Assembly (NCBI GenBank): GCA_963580455.1
Contig: OY756969.1
Span: forward strand, 24,648,760 to 24,712,759
Direction: 5' to 3'
DNA from: Euonymus europaeus
Lineage: Eukaryota; Streptophyta; Magnoliopsida; Celastrales; Celastraceae
DNA: 64,000 nucleotides
A model generated the notes under the pieces. The model was not told the origin of the DNA. It did not search any database and saw only the letters and a list, made by a program, of their open reading frames with translations. How positions within the stretch are numbered: position 1 is the first letter of the stretch; each line of letters opens with the position of its first letter. Of this stretch, positions 38,201 to 51,700 are shown piece by piece. Both the position numbers and the translations under genes were made by a program.

Positions 38201-39238
38201 ATTGCGCGGCTAAATAGGTGAAACTAGACCAACTAGCCACGAGTTCTGAAATCAAATTCCGAAATGCCAGGATTGTAGAGCTCGAAAAGTAGTGTGAAAT
38301 CAAGCTAAAAATCACCGAATTCAGAACTCGGAGTCAACGGATATTCGTAAAACCGTTTACGTAAAGAAACCACATTTCGCGGCTAACTAGGTGAAACGAG
38401 ACCAACTAGCCACGAGTTCAGAAATCAAAATCCAAAATGCCAGGATCGTAGAGCTCAAAAAGTAGTGTGAAATCAAGCTAAAAATCACCGAATTCAGAAC
38501 TCGGAGTCAACGGATATTCATAAATCCGTTTACGTAAAGAAACCACATTGCGCGCCTAAATAGGTGAAACGAGACCAACTAGCCACGAGTTCTGAAATCA
38601 AAATCCGAAACGCCAGGATTGTTGAGCTCGAAAAGTAGTGTGAAATCAAGCTAAAAATCACCGAATTCAGAACTCGGAATCAACGGATATTCATAAATCC
38701 GTTTACGTAAAGAAACCACATTGCGCGGCTAAATAGGTGAAACGAGACCAACTAACCACGAGTTCTGAAATCAAAATCCGAAATAACAGGATCGTAGAGC
38801 TCGAAAAGGAGTGTGAAATCAAGCTAAAAATCACCGAATTCAGAACTCGGAGTCAACGGATATTCATAAATCCGTTTACGTAAAGAAACCACATTGCGCG
38901 CCTAAATAGGTGAAACGAGACCAACTAGCCACGAGTTCTGAAATCAAAATCCGAAATGCCAGGATTGTTGAGCTCGAAAAGTAGTGTGAAATCAAGCTAA
39001 AAATCACCGAATTCAGAACTCGGAATCAACGGATATTCATAAATCCGTTTACGTAAAGAAACCACATTGCGCGGCTAAATAGGTGAAACGAGACCAACTA
39101 GCCACGAGTTCTGAAATCAAAATCCGAAACGCCAGGATTGTAGAGCTCGAAAAGTAGTGTGAAATCAAGCTAAAAATCACCGAATTCAGAACTCGGAGTC
39201 AACGGATATTCATAAAACCGTTTACGTAAAGAAACCAC
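35262..39238. repeat. 23-mer tandem duplication, copy 2
   Basis: Every marker of copy 1 returns 3,977 bp downstream: gaaacttgacc near 35,972, caagataaaaataatcg at 36,398, gaccttctagcc at 37,881, gtcaaaccg at 38,001. The only differences I noticed are aacgccagg in copy 1 against aacaccagg here (near 36,360) and ccaaaatgcaagg against ccaaaatacaagg (near 37,396). After 39,239 the next unit has gacctactagcc, where copy 1 was followed by the caaaacgcaagg unit. Confidence 0.88.
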
Positions 39239-40090
39239 ATTTCGCGGCTAACTAGGTGAAACGAGACCTACTAGCCACGAGTTCTGAAATCAAAATCCGA
39301 AATGCCAGGATCGTAGAGCTCAAAAAGTAGTGTGAAATCAAGCTAAAAATCACCGAATTCAGAACTCGGAGTCAACGGATATTCATAAAACCGTTTACGT
39401 AAGGAAACCATATTTCGCGGCTAACTAGGTGAAACGAGACCAACTAGCCACGAGTTCTGAAATCAAAATCCGAAACACCAGGATCGTAGAGCTCAAAAAG
39501 TAGTGTGAAATCAAGCTAAAAATCACCGAATTCAGAACTCGGAGTCAACGGATATTCATAAATCCGTTTACGTAAAGAAACCACATTGCGCGGCTAAATA
39601 GGTGAAACTAGACCAACTAGCCACAAGTTCTGAAATCAAATTCCGAAATGCCAGGATTGTAGAGCTCGAAAAGTAGTGTGAAATCAAGCTAAAAATCACC
39701 GAATTCAGAACTCGGAGTCAACGGATATTCGTAAAACCGTTTTGTAAAGAAACCACATTTCGCGGCTAACTAGGTGAAACGAGACCAACTAGCCACGAGT
39801 TCAGAAATCAAAATCCGAAACGCCAGGATCGTAGAGCTCAAAAAGTAGTGTGAAATCAAGCTAAAAATCACCGAATTCAGAACTCGGAGTCAAAGGATAT
39901 TCATAAAACTATTTACGTAAAGAAACCACATTTCGCGGCTAACTAGGTGAAACGAGACCAACTAACCACGAGTTCTGAAATAAAAATCCGAAATGCCAGG
40001 ATCGTAGAGCTCGAAAAGTAGTGTGAAATCAAGCTAAAAATCACCGAATTCAGAACTCGGAGTCAACGGATATTCATAAATCCGTTTACG
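39239..40090. repeat. Mixed monomers, including one that lost the palindrome
   Basis: B units with gacctactagcc, then A and B units. Near 39,740 a unit reads accgttttgtaaag, one base short and without TTTACGTAAA; that monomer is 172 bp (39,585 to 39,757). A cggagtcaaagg marker near 39,893 returns near 41,275. No gene is present. Confidence 0.75.
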
Positions 40091-42960
40091 TAAAGAAACC
40101 ACGTTGCGCGCCTAAATAGGTGAAACGAGACCAACTAGACACGAGTTCTGAAATCAAAATCCGAAAATCCAGGATTGTTGAGCTCGAAAAGTAGTGTGAA
40201 ATCAAGCTAAAAATCACCGAATTCAGAACTCGGAGTCAACGGATATTCATAAATCCGTTTCAGTAAAGAAACCACGTTGCGCGCCTAAATAGGTGAAACG
40301 AGACCAACTAGCCACGAGATCTGAAATCAAAATCCGAAACTCCAGGATTGTTGAGCTCGAAAAGTAGTGTGAAATCAAGCTAAAAATCACCGAATTCAGA
40401 ACTCGGAGTCAACGGATATTCATAAAACCGTTTACGTAAAGAAACCACATTTCGCGGCTAACTAGGTGAAACGAGACCAACTAGCCATAAGTTCTGAAAT
40501 CAAAATCCAAAACGCAAGGATCGTAGAACTCAAAAAGGAGTGTGAAATCAAGCTAAAAATCACCGAATTCAGAACTCGGAGTCAACGGATATTCATAAAT
40601 CCGTTTACATAAAGAAACCACATTGCGCGCCTAAATAGGTGAAACGAGACCAACTAGCCACGAGTTCTGAAATCAAAATCCGAAACGCCAGCATTGTTGA
40701 GCTCGAAAGGTAGTGTGAAATCAAGCTAAAAATCACCGAATTCGGAACTCGGAGTCAACGGATATTCATAAAACCGTTTACGTAAAGAACCACATTTCGC
40801 GGCTAACTAGGTGAAACGAGACCAACTAGCCACGAGTTCTGAAATCAAAATCCGAAACGCCAGGATCGTAGAGCTCAAAAAGTAGTGTGAAATCAAGCTA
40901 AAAATCACCGAATTCAGAACTCGGAGTCAACGGATATTCATAAATCCGTTTATGTAAATAAACCACATTGCGCGGCTAAATAGGTTAAACGAGACCAACT
41001 AGCCACGAGTTCTGAAATCAAAATCCGAAATGCAAGGATTGTAGAGCTCGAAAAGTAGTGTGAAATCAAGCTAAAAATCACCGAATTCAGAACTCGGAGT
41101 CAACGGATATTCATAAAACCGTTTACGTAAAGAAACCACATTTCGCGGCTAACTAGGTGAAACGAGACCAACTAGCCACGAGTTCTGAAATCAAAATCCG
41201 AAACGCCAGGATCGTAGAGCTCAAAAAGTAGTGTGAAATCAAGCTAAAAATCACCGAATTCAGAACTCGGAGTCAAAGGATATTCATAAAACTATTTACG
41301 TAAAGAAACCACATTTCGCGGCTAACTAGGTGAAACGAGACCAACTAACCACGAGTTCTGAAATAAAAATCCGAAAGGCCAGGATCGTAGAGCTCGAAAA
41401 GTAGTGTGAAATCAAGCTAAAAATCACCGAATTCAGAACTCGGAGTCAACGGATATTCATAAATCCGTTTACGTAAAGGAACCACATTGCGCGGCTAAAT
41501 AGGTGAAACGATACCAACTAGCCACGAGTTCTGAAATCAAAATCCGAAAAGCCAGGATTGTAGAGCTCGAAAAGTAGTGTGAAATCAAGCTAAAAATCAC
41601 TGAATTCAGAACTCGGAGTCAACGGATATTCATAAAACCGTTTACGTAAAGAAACCACATTTTGCGGCTAACTAGGTGAAGCGAGACCAACTAGCCACGA
41701 GTTCTGAAATCAAAATCTAAAACGCAAGGATCGTAGAGCTCAAAAAGGAGTGTGAAATCAAGCTAAAAATCACCGAATTCAGAACTCGGAGTCAACGGAT
41801 ATTCATAAATCCGTTTACGTAAAGAAACTACGTTGCGCGCCTAAATAGGTGAAACGAGACCAACTAGCCACGAGTTCTGAAATCAAAATCCGAAACGCCA
41901 GGATTGTTGAGCTCGAAAAGTAGTGTGAAATCAAGCTAAAAATCACCGAATTCAGAACTCGGAGTCAACGGATATTCATAAATCCGTTTACGTAAAGAAA
42001 CCACGTTGCGCGCCTAAATAGGTGAAACGAGACCAACTAGCCACGAGTTCTGAAATCAAAATCCGAAACTCCAGGATTGTTGAGCTCGAAAAGTAGTGTG
42101 AAATCAAGCTAAAAATCACCGAATTCAGAACTCGGAGTCAACGGATATTCATAAAACCGTTTACGAAAAGAAACCACATTTCGCGGCTAACTAGGTGAAA
42201 CGAGACCAACTAGCCATGAGTTCTGAAATCAAAATCCAAAATGCAAGGATCGTAGAACTCAAAAAGGAGTGTGAAATCAAGCTAAAAATCGCCGAATTCA
42301 GAACTCGGAGTCAACGGATATTCATAAATCCGTTTACGTAAAGAAACCACATTGCGCGCCTAAATAGGTGAAACGAGACCAACTAGCCACGAGTTCTGAA
42401 ATCAAAATCCGAAACGCCAGCATTGTTGAGCTCGAAAGGTAGTGTGAAATCAAGCTAAAAATCACCGAATTCAGAACTCGGAGTCAACGGATATTCATAA
42501 AACCGTTTACGTAAAGAACCACATTTCGCGGCTAACTAGGTGAAACGAGACCAACTAGCCACGAGTTCTGAAATCAAAATCCGAAACGCCAGGATCGTAG
42601 AGCTCAAAAAGTAGTGTGAAATCAAGCTAAAAATCACCGAATTCAGAACTCGGAGTCAACGAATATTCATAAATCCGTTTATGTAAAGAAACCACATTGC
42701 CCGGCTAAATAGGTTAAACGAGACCAACTAGCCACGAGTTCTGAAATCAAAATCCGAAATGCCAGGATTGTAGAGCTCGAAAAGTAGTGTGAAATCAAGC
42801 TAAAAATCACCGAATTCAGAACTCGGAGTCAACGGATATTCATAAAACCGTTTACGTAAAGAAACCACATTTCGCGGCTAACTAGGTGAAACGAGACCAA
42901 CTAGCCACGAGTTCTGAAATCAAAATCCGAAACGCCAGGATCGTAGAGTTCAAAAAGAAG
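40090..42960. repeat. 10-monomer spaced duplication (offset 1,729 bp)
   Basis: gttgcgcgcc units, catgagttc or cataagttc, gccagcattgttgag with gaaaggtagtg (40,691 and 42,420) and aggttaaacg units recur at 1,729 bp. Private changes are gtttcagtaaag near 40,258, gagatctg near 40,317 and gtttacgaaaag near 42,162. The copies have diverged more than those at 28-39 kb. Confidence 0.72.
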
Positions 42961-44940
42961 TGTGAAATCAATCTAAAAATCACCGAATTCAGAACTCGGA
43001 GTCAACGGATATTCATAAATCCGTTTACGTAAAGAAACCACATTGCGCGGCTAAATAGGTGAACGAGACCAACTAGCCACGAGTTCTGAAATCAAAATCC
43101 GAAACGCCAGGATTGTAGAGCTCGAAAAGTAGTGTGAAATCAAGCTAAAAATCACCGAATTCAGAACTCGGAGTCAACGGATATTCATAAAACCGTTTAC
43201 GTAAAGAAACCACATTTCGCGGCTAACTAGGTGAAACGATACCTACTAGCCACGAGTTCTGAAATCAAAATCCGAAATGCCAGGATCGTAGAGCTCAAAA
43301 AGTAGTGTGAAATCAAGCTAAAAATCACCGAATTCAGAACTCGGAGTCAACGGATATTCATAAATCCGTTTACATAAAGAAACCACATTGCGCGCCTAAA
43401 TAGGTGAAACGAGACCAACTAGCCACGAGTTCTGAAATCAAAATCCGAAATGCCAGGATTGTTGAGCTCGAAAAGTAGTATGAAATCAAGCTAAAAATCA
43501 CCGAATTCAGAACTCGGAGTCAACGGATATTCATAAAACCGTTTACGTAAAGAACCACATTTCGCGGCTAACTAGGTGAAACGAGACCAACTAGCCACGA
43601 GTTCTGAAATCAAAATCCGAAATGCCAGGATCGTAGAGCTCAAAAAGTAGTGTGAAATCAAGCTAAAAATCACCGAATTCAGAACTCGGAGTCAACGGAT
43701 ATTCATAAAACCGTTTACGTAAAGAACCACATTTCGCGGCTAACTAGGTGAAACGAGACCAACTAGCCACGAGTTCCGAAATCAAAATCCGAAACGCCAG
43801 GATCGTAGAGCTCAAAAAGTAGTGTGAAATCAAGCTAAAAATCACCGAATTCAGAACTCGGAGTCAACGGATATTCATAAATCCGTTTACATAAAGAAAC
43901 CACATTTCGCGGCTAACTAGGTGAAACGAGACCAACTAGCCACGAGTTCTGAAATCAAAATCCGAAACGCCAGGATCGTAGAGCTCAAAAAGTAGTGTGA
44001 AATCAAGCTAAAAATCACCGAATTCAGAACTCGGAGTCAACGAATATTCATAAATCCGTTTATGTAAAGAAACCACATTGCGCGGCTAAATAGGTTAAAC
44101 GAGACCAACTAGCCACGAGTTCTGAAATCAAAATCCGAAATGCCAAGATTGTAGAGCTCGAAAAGTAGTGTGAAATCAAGCTAAAAATCACCGAATTCAG
44201 AACTCGGAGTCAACGGATATTCATAAAACCGTTTACGTAAAGAAACCACATTTCGCGGCTAACTAGGTGAAACGAGACCAACTAGCCACGAGTTCTGAAA
44301 TCAAAATCCGAAACGCCAGGATCGTAGAGGTCAAAAAGAAGTGTGAAATCAAGCTAAAAATCACCGAATTCAGAACTCGGAGTCAACGGATATTCATAAA
44401 TCCGTTTACGTAAAGAAACCACATTGCGCGGCTAAATAGGTGAACGAGACCAACTAGCCACGAGTTCTGAAATCAAAATCCGAAACGCCAGGATTGTAGA
44501 TCTCGAAAAGTAGTGTGAAATCAAGCTAAAAATCACCGAATTCAGAACTCGGAGTCAACGGATATTCATAAAACCGTTTACGTAAAGAAACCACATTTCG
44601 CGGCTAACTAGGTGAAACGAGACCGACTAGCCACGAGTTCTGAAATCAAAATCCGAAATGCCAGGATCGTAGAGCTCAAAAAGTAGTGTGAAATCAAGCT
44701 AAAAATCACCGAATTCAGAACTCGGAGTCAACGGATATTCATAAAACCGTTTACGTAAAGAAACCACATTTCGCGGCTAACTAGGTGAAGCGAGACCAAC
44801 TTGCCACGAGTTCTGAAAACAAAATCGAAAACGCAAAGATCGTAGAGCTCAAAAAGGAGTGTGAAATCAAGCTAAAAATCACCGAATTCAGAACTCGGAG
44901 TCAACGGATATTCATAAATCCGTTTACGTAAAGAAACCAC
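42530..44940. repeat. 8-monomer spaced duplication (offset 1,381 bp)
   Basis: The one-base-short aggtgaacgag unit is at 43,061 and 44,442, and acgaatattc with tttatgtaaag near 42,660 and 44,041. Units with aaaaagaagtg lie near 42,954 and 44,335. A unit near 44,785 has aggtgaagcgag, acttgcc, ctgaaaac and aatcgaaaacgcaaag. Apart from acttgcc and ctgaaaac, its markers are shared only with 63,174-63,230. Confidence 0.72.
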
Positions 44941-46990
44941 GTTGCGCGCCTAAATCGGTGAAACGAGACCAATTAGCCACGAGTTCTGAAATCAAAATCC
45001 GAAAATCCAGGATTGTTGAGCTCGAAAAGTAGTGTGAAATCAAGCTAAAAATCACCGAATTCAGAACTCGGAGTCAACGGATATTCATAAATCCGTTTAC
45101 GTAAAGAAACCACGTTGCGCGCCTAAATAGGTGAAACGAGACCAACTAGCCACGAGTTCTGAAATCAAAATACGAAACTCCAGGATTGTTGAGCTCGAAA
45201 AGTAGTGTGAAATCAAGCTAAAAATCACCGAATTCAGAACTCAGAGTCAACGGATATTCATAAAACCGTTTACGTAAAGAAACCACATTTCGCGGCTAAC
45301 TAGGTGAAACGAGACCAACTAGCCATGAGTTCTGAAATCAAAATCCAAAACGCAAGGATCGTAGAACTCAAAAAGGAGTGTGAAATCAAGCTAAAAATCA
45401 CCGAATTCAGAACTCGGAGTCAACGGATATTCATAAATCCGTTTACGTAAAGAAACCACATTGCGCGCCTAAATAGGTGAAACGAGACCAACTAGCCACG
45501 AGTTCTGAAATCAAAATCCGAAACGCCAGCATTGTTGAGGTCGAAAGGTAGTGTGAAATCAAGCTAAAAATCACCGAATTCAGAACTCGGAGTCAACGGA
45601 TATTCATAAAACCGTTTACGTAAAGAACCACATTTCGCGGCTAACTAGGTGAAACGAGACCAACTAGCCACGAGTTCTGAAATCAAAATCCGAAATGCCA
45701 GGATCGTAGAGCTCAAAAAGTAGTGTGAAATCAAGCTAAAAATCACCGAATTCAGAACTCGGAGTCAACGGATATTCATAAATCCGTTTATGTAAAGAAA
45801 CCACATTGCGCGGCTAAATAGGTTAAACGAGACCAACTAGCCACGAGTTCTGAAATCAAAATCCGAAATGCCAGGATTGTAGAGCTCGAAAAGTAGTGTG
45901 AAATCAAGCTAAAAATCACCGAATTCAGAACTCGGAGTCAACGGATATTCATAAAACCGTTTACGTAAAGAAACCACATTTCGCGGCTAACTAGGTGAAA
46001 CGAGACCAACTAGCCACGAGTTCTGAAATCAAAATCCGAAACGCCAGGATCGTAGAGCTCAAAAAGTAGTGTGAAATCAAGCTAAAAATCACCGAATTCA
46101 GAACTCGGAGTCAACGGATATTCATAAATCCGTTTACGTAAAGAAACCACATTGCGCGGCTAAATAGGTGAAACGAGACCAACTAGCCACGAGTTCTGAA
46201 ATCAAAATCCGAAACGCCAGGATTGTAGAGCTCGAAAAGTAGCGTGAAATCAAGCTAAAAATCACCGAATTCAGAACTCGGAGTCAACGGATATTCATAA
46301 AACCGTTTACGTAAAGAAACCACATTTCGCGGCTAACTAGGTGAAACGAGACCAACTAGCCACGAGTTCTGAAATCAAAATGCAAAACGCAAGGATCGTA
46401 GAACTCAAAAAGGAGTGTGAAATCAAGCTAAAAATCACCGAATTCAGAACTCGGAGTCAACGGATATTCATAAATCCGTTTACGTAAAGAAACCACGTTG
46501 CGCGCCTAAATCGGTGAAACGAGACCAATTAGCCACGAGTTCTGAAATCAAAATCCGAAAATCCAGGATTGTTGAGCTCGAAAAGTAGTGTGAAATCAAG
46601 CTAAAAATCACCGAATTCAGAACTCGGAGTCAACGGATATTCATAAATCCGTTTACGTAAAGAAACCACGTTGCGCGCCTAAATAGGTGAAACGAGACCA
46701 ACTAGCCACGAGTTCTGAAATCAAAATACGAAACTCCAGGATTGTTGAGCTCGAAAAGTAGTGTGAAATCAAGCTAAAAATCACCGAATTCAGAACTCGG
46801 AGTCAACGGATATTCATAAAACCGTTTACGTAAAGAACCACATTTCGCGGCTAACTAGGTGAAACGAGACCAACTAGCCACGAGTTCCGAAATCAAAATC
46901 CGAAACGCCAGGATCGTAGAGCTCAAAAAGTAGTGTGAAATCAAGCTAAAAATCACCGAATTCAGAACTCGGAGTCAACGGATATTCATA
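44940..46990. repeat. 9-monomer spaced duplication (offset 1,556 bp)
   Basis: A gttgcgcgcctaaatcgg unit with gaccaattagcc and gaaaatccagg starts at 44,941 and again at 46,497. Each is followed by a C unit with aatacgaaactccagg. In between are the gccagcattg unit (45,529, here with ttgaggtcgaaagg) and aggttaaacg units. The second copy leaves the pattern near 46,830 with a one-base-short B unit. Confidence 0.72.
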
Positions 46991-47890
46991 AATCCGTTTA
47001 CATAAAGAAACCACATTGCGCGGCTAAATAGGTGAAACTAGACCAACTAGCCACGAGTTCTGAAATCAAAATCCGAAATGCCACGATTGTAGAGCTCGAA
47101 AAGTAGTGTGAAATCAAGCTAAAAATCACCGAATTCAGAACTCGGAGACAACGGAGATTCGTAAAACCGTTTACGTAAAGAAACCACATTTCGCGGCAAA
47201 CTAGGTGAAACGAGACCAACTAGCCACGAGTTCAGAAATCAAAATCCGAAACGCCAGGATCGTAGAGCTCAAAAAGTAGTGTGAAATCAAGCTAAAAATC
47301 ACCGAATTCAAAACTCGAAGTCAACGGATATTCATAAAACTATTTACGTAAAGAAACCACATTTCGCGGCTAACTAGGTGAAACGAGACCAACTAGTCAC
47401 GAGTTCTGAAATCAAAATCCGAAATGCCAGGATCGTAGAGCTCAAAAAGTAGTGTGAAATCAAGATAAAAATAACCGAATTCAGAACTCGGAGTCAACGG
47501 ATATACATAAAACCGTTTACGTAAAGAAACCACATTTCGCGGCTAACTAGGTGAAACGAGACCAACTAGCCACGAGTTCTGAAATCAAAATCCGAAACGC
47601 CAGGATCGTAGAGCTCAAAAAGTAGTGTGAAATCAAGCTAAAAATCACCGAATTCAGAACTCGGAGTCAACGGATATTCATAAAACCGTTTACGTAAAGA
47701 ACCACATTTCGCGGCTAACTAGGTGAAACGAGACCAACTAGCCACGAGTTCTGAAATCAAAATCCGAAACGCCAGGATCGTAGAGCTCAAAAAGTAGTGT
47801 GAAATCAAGCTAAAAATCACCGAATTCAGAACTCGGAGTCAACGGATATTCATAAATCCGTTTATGTAAAGAAACCACATTGCGCGGCTA
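46991..47890. repeat. Block of gcggcaaac and gataaaaataacc monomers
   Basis: A class A unit with gaaactagacc is followed by gcggcaaac, aactatttacg and a unit with caagataaaaataacc and atatacataaaacc near 47,461-47,512. The unit near 47,150 has a unique ggagacaacggagattc, which removes a minus-strand TGA and leaves a 73-codon open stretch; I do not regard it as a gene. These markers head the families that dominate 52-62 kb. Confidence 0.72.
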
Positions 47891-48585
47891 AATAGGTTAA
47901 ACGAGACCAACTAGCCACGAGTTCTGAAATCCAAATCCGAAATGCCAGGATCGTAGAGCTCAAAAAGTAGTGTGAAATCAAGCTAAAAATCACCGAATTC
48001 GGAACTCGGAGTCAACGGATATTCATAAATCCGTTTACGTAAAGAAACCACGTCGCGCGCCTAAATAGGTGAAACGAGACCAACTAGCCACGAGTTCTGA
48101 AATCAAAATCCGAAAATCCAGGATTGTTGAGCTCGAAAAGTAGTATGAAATCAAGCTAAAAATCACCGAATTCAGAACTCGGAGTCAACGGATATTCATA
48201 AATCCGTTTACGTAAAGAAACCACATTTCGCGGCTAACTAGGTGAAGCGAGACCAACTAGCCACGAGTTCTGAAATCCAAATCCGAAATGCCAGGATCGT
48301 AGAGCTCAAAAAGTAGTGTGAAATCAAGCTAAAAATCACCGAATTCGGAACTCGGAGTCAACGGATATTCATAAATCCGTTTACGTAAAGAAACCACGTC
48401 GCGCGCCTAAATAGGTGAAACGAGACCAACTAGCCACGAGTTCTGAAATCAAAATCCGAAAATCCAGGATTGTTGAGCTCGAAAAGTAGTATGAAATCAA
48501 GCTAAAAATCACCGAATTCAGAACTCGGAGTCAACGGATATTCATAAATCCGTTTACGTAAAGAAACCACATTTCGCGGCTAACT
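47890..48585. repeat. Duplicated dimer (346 bp x 2)
   Basis: The unit with ctgaaatccaaatcc (47,931 and 48,277) followed by a unit with cacgtcgcgcgcc and gtagtatgaaatc is present twice in tandem. A gcgaggtgaag-type marker (aggtgaagcgag) follows each dimer near 48,241 and 48,588. The change ccaaatcc appears again near 48,795. Confidence 0.8.
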
Positions 48586-48743
48586 AGGTGAAGCGAGACC
48601 AACTAGCCACGAGTTCTGAAATCAAAATCCGAAATGCCAGGATTGTAGAGCTCGAAAAGTAGTGTGAAATCAAGCTAAAAATCACCGAATTCAGAACTCG
48701 GAGTCAACGAATATTCATAAATCCGTTTACGTAAAGAAACCAC

Positions 48744-51700
48744 TTTTCGCGGCTAACTAGGTGAAACGAGACCAACTAGCCACGAGTTCTGAAATCCAAA
48801 TCCGAAACGCCAGGATTGTAGAGCTCGAAAAGTAGTGCGAAATCAAGCTAAAAATCACCGAATTCAGAACTCGGAGTCAACGGATATTCATAAAACCGTT
48901 TACGTAAAGAAACCACATTTCGCGGCTAACTAGGTGAAACGAGACCAACTAGCCACGAGTTCTGAAATCAAAATCCAAAACGCAAGGATCGTAGAACTCA
49001 AAAAGGAGTGTGAAATCAAGCTAAAAATCACCGAATTCAGAACTCGGAGTCAACGGATATTCATAAATCCGTTTACATAAAGAAACCACATTGCGCGCCT
49101 AAATAGGTGAAACGAGACCAACTAGCCACGAGTTCTGAAATCAAAATCCGAAACGCCAGGATTGTTGAGCTCGAAAAGTAGTGTGAAATCAAGCTAAAAA
49201 TCACCGAATTCAGAACTCGGAGTCAACGGATATTCATAAAACCGTTTACGTAAAGAACCACATTTTGCGGCTAACTAGGTGAAACGAGACCAACTAGCCA
49301 CGAGTTCTGAAATCAAAATCCGAAATTCCAGGATCGTAGAGCTCAAAAAGTAGTGTGAAATCAAGCTAAAAATCACCGAATTCAGAACTCGGAGTCAACG
49401 GATATTCATAAAACCGTTTACGTAAAGAACCACATTTCGCGGCTAACTAGGTGAAAGGAGACCAACTAGCCACGAGTTCTGAAATCAAAATCCGAAACGC
49501 CAGGATCGTAGAGCTCAAAAAGTAGTGTGAAATCAAGCTAAAAATCACCGAATTCAGAACTCGGAGTCAACGGATATTCATAAATCCGTTTACGTAAAGA
49601 AACCACATTGCGCGGCTAAATAGGTGAAACTAGACCAACTAGCCACGAGTTCTGAAATCAAAATCCGAAACGCCACGATTGTAGAGCTCGAAAAGTAGTG
49701 TGAAATCAAGCTAAAAATCACCGAATTCAGAACTCGGAGTCAACGGATATTCGTAAAACCGTTTACGTAAAGAAACCACATTTCGCGGCAAACTAGGTGA
49801 AACGAGACCAACAAGCCACGAGTTTAGAAATCAAAATCCGAAATGCCAGGATCGTAGAGCTCAAAAAGTAGTGTGAAATCAAGCTAAAAATCACCGAATT
49901 CAGAACTCGGAGTCAACGGATATTCATAAATCCGTTTATGTAAAGAAACCACATTGCGCGGCTGAATAGGTTAAACGAGACCAACTAGCCACGAGTTCTG
50001 AAATCAAAATCCGAAATGCCAGGATTGTAGAGCTCGAAAAGTAGTGTGAAATCAAGCTAAAAATCACCGAATTCAGAACTCGGAGTCAACGGATATTCAT
50101 AAAACCGTTTACGTAAAGAAACCACATTTCGCGGCTAACTAGGTGAAACGAGACCAACTAGCCACGAGTTCAGAAATCAAAATCCGAAACACCAGGATCG
50201 TAGAGCTCAAAAAGTAGTCTGAAATCAAGCTAAAAATCACCGAATTCAGAACTCGGAGTCAACGGATATTCATAAATCCGTTTACATAAAGAAACCACAT
50301 TGCGCGGCTAACTAGGTGAAACGAGACCAACTAGCCACGAGTTCTGAAATCAAAATCCGAAACGCCAGGATCGTAGAGCTCAAAAAGTAGTGTGAAATAA
50401 AGCTAAAAATCACCGAATTCAGAACTCGGAGTCAACGGATATTCATAAAACCGTTTACGTAAAGAACCACATTTCGCGGCTAACTAGGTGAAATGAGACC
50501 AACTAGCCACGAGTTCTGAAATCAAAATCCGAAACGCCAGGATCGTAGAGCTCAAAAAGTAGTGTGAAATCAAGCTAAAAATCACCGAATTCAGAACTCG
50601 GAGTCAACGGATATTCATAAATCCGTTTACGTAAAGAAACCACATTGCGCGGCTAAATAGGTGAAACTAGACCAACTAGCCACGAGTTCTGAAATCAAAA
50701 TCCGAAACGCCACGATTGTAGAGCTCGAAAAGTAGTGTGAAATCAAGCTAAAAATCACCGAATTCAGAACTCGGAGTCAACGGATATTCGTAAAACCGTT
50801 TACGTAAAGAAACCACATTTCGCGGCAAACTAGGTGAAACGAGACCAACTAGCCACGAGTTCAGAAATCAAAATCCGAAATGCCAGGATCGTAGAGCTCA
50901 AAAAGTAGTGTGAAATCAAGCTAAAAATCACCGAATTCAGAACTCGAAGTCAACGGATATTCATAAAACTATTTACGTAAAGAAACCACATTTCGCGGCT
51001 AAATAGGTTAAACGAGACCAACTAGCCACGAGTTCTGAAATCAAAATCCGAAATGCCAGGATTGTAGAGCTCGAAAAGTAGTGTGAAATCAAGCTAAAAA
51101 TCACCGAATTCAGAACTCGGAGTCAACGAATATTCATAAATCCGTTTACGTAAAGAAACCACTTTTCGCGGCTAACTAGGTGAAACGAGACCAACTAGCC
51201 ACGAGTTCTGAAATCAAAATCCGAAACGCCAGGATTGTAGAGCTCGAAAAGTAGTGTGAAATCAAGCTAAAAATCACCGAATTCAGAACTCGGAGTCAAC
51301 GGATATTCATAAAACCGTTTACGTAAAGAAACCACATTTCGCGGCTAACTAGGTGAAACGAGACCAACTAGCCACGAGTTCTGAAATCAAAATCCAAAAT
51401 GCAAGGATCGTAGAACTCAAAAAGGAGTGTGAAATCAAGCTAAAAATCACCGAATTCAGAACTCGGAGTCAACGGATATTCATAAATCCGTTTACATAAA
51501 GAAACCACATTGCGCGCCTAAATAGGTGAAACGAGACCAACTAGCCACGAGTTCTGAAATCAAAATCCGAAACGCCAGGATTGTTGAGCTCGAAAAGTAG
51601 TGTGAAATCAAGCTAAAAATCACCGAATTCAGAACTCGGAGTCAACGGATATTCATAAAACCGTTTACGTAAAGAACCACATTTTGCGGCTAACTAGGTG

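Noticed and set aside
31285..39238. Assembly artefact as the source of the 3,977-bp repeat
   Set aside because: Base differences between the copies (near 36,360 and 37,396) and different sequence after each copy argue for a real duplication, though only reads can settle it.
46998..47219. 73-codon open frame on the minus strand
   Set aside because: It starts at TTG, lies wholly in satellite monomers, and exists because gacaacgg replaced gtcaacgg and removed a TGA. It ends at a TAA formed by the tttacat variant. No gene-like composition, promoter or conserved protein is recognisable.
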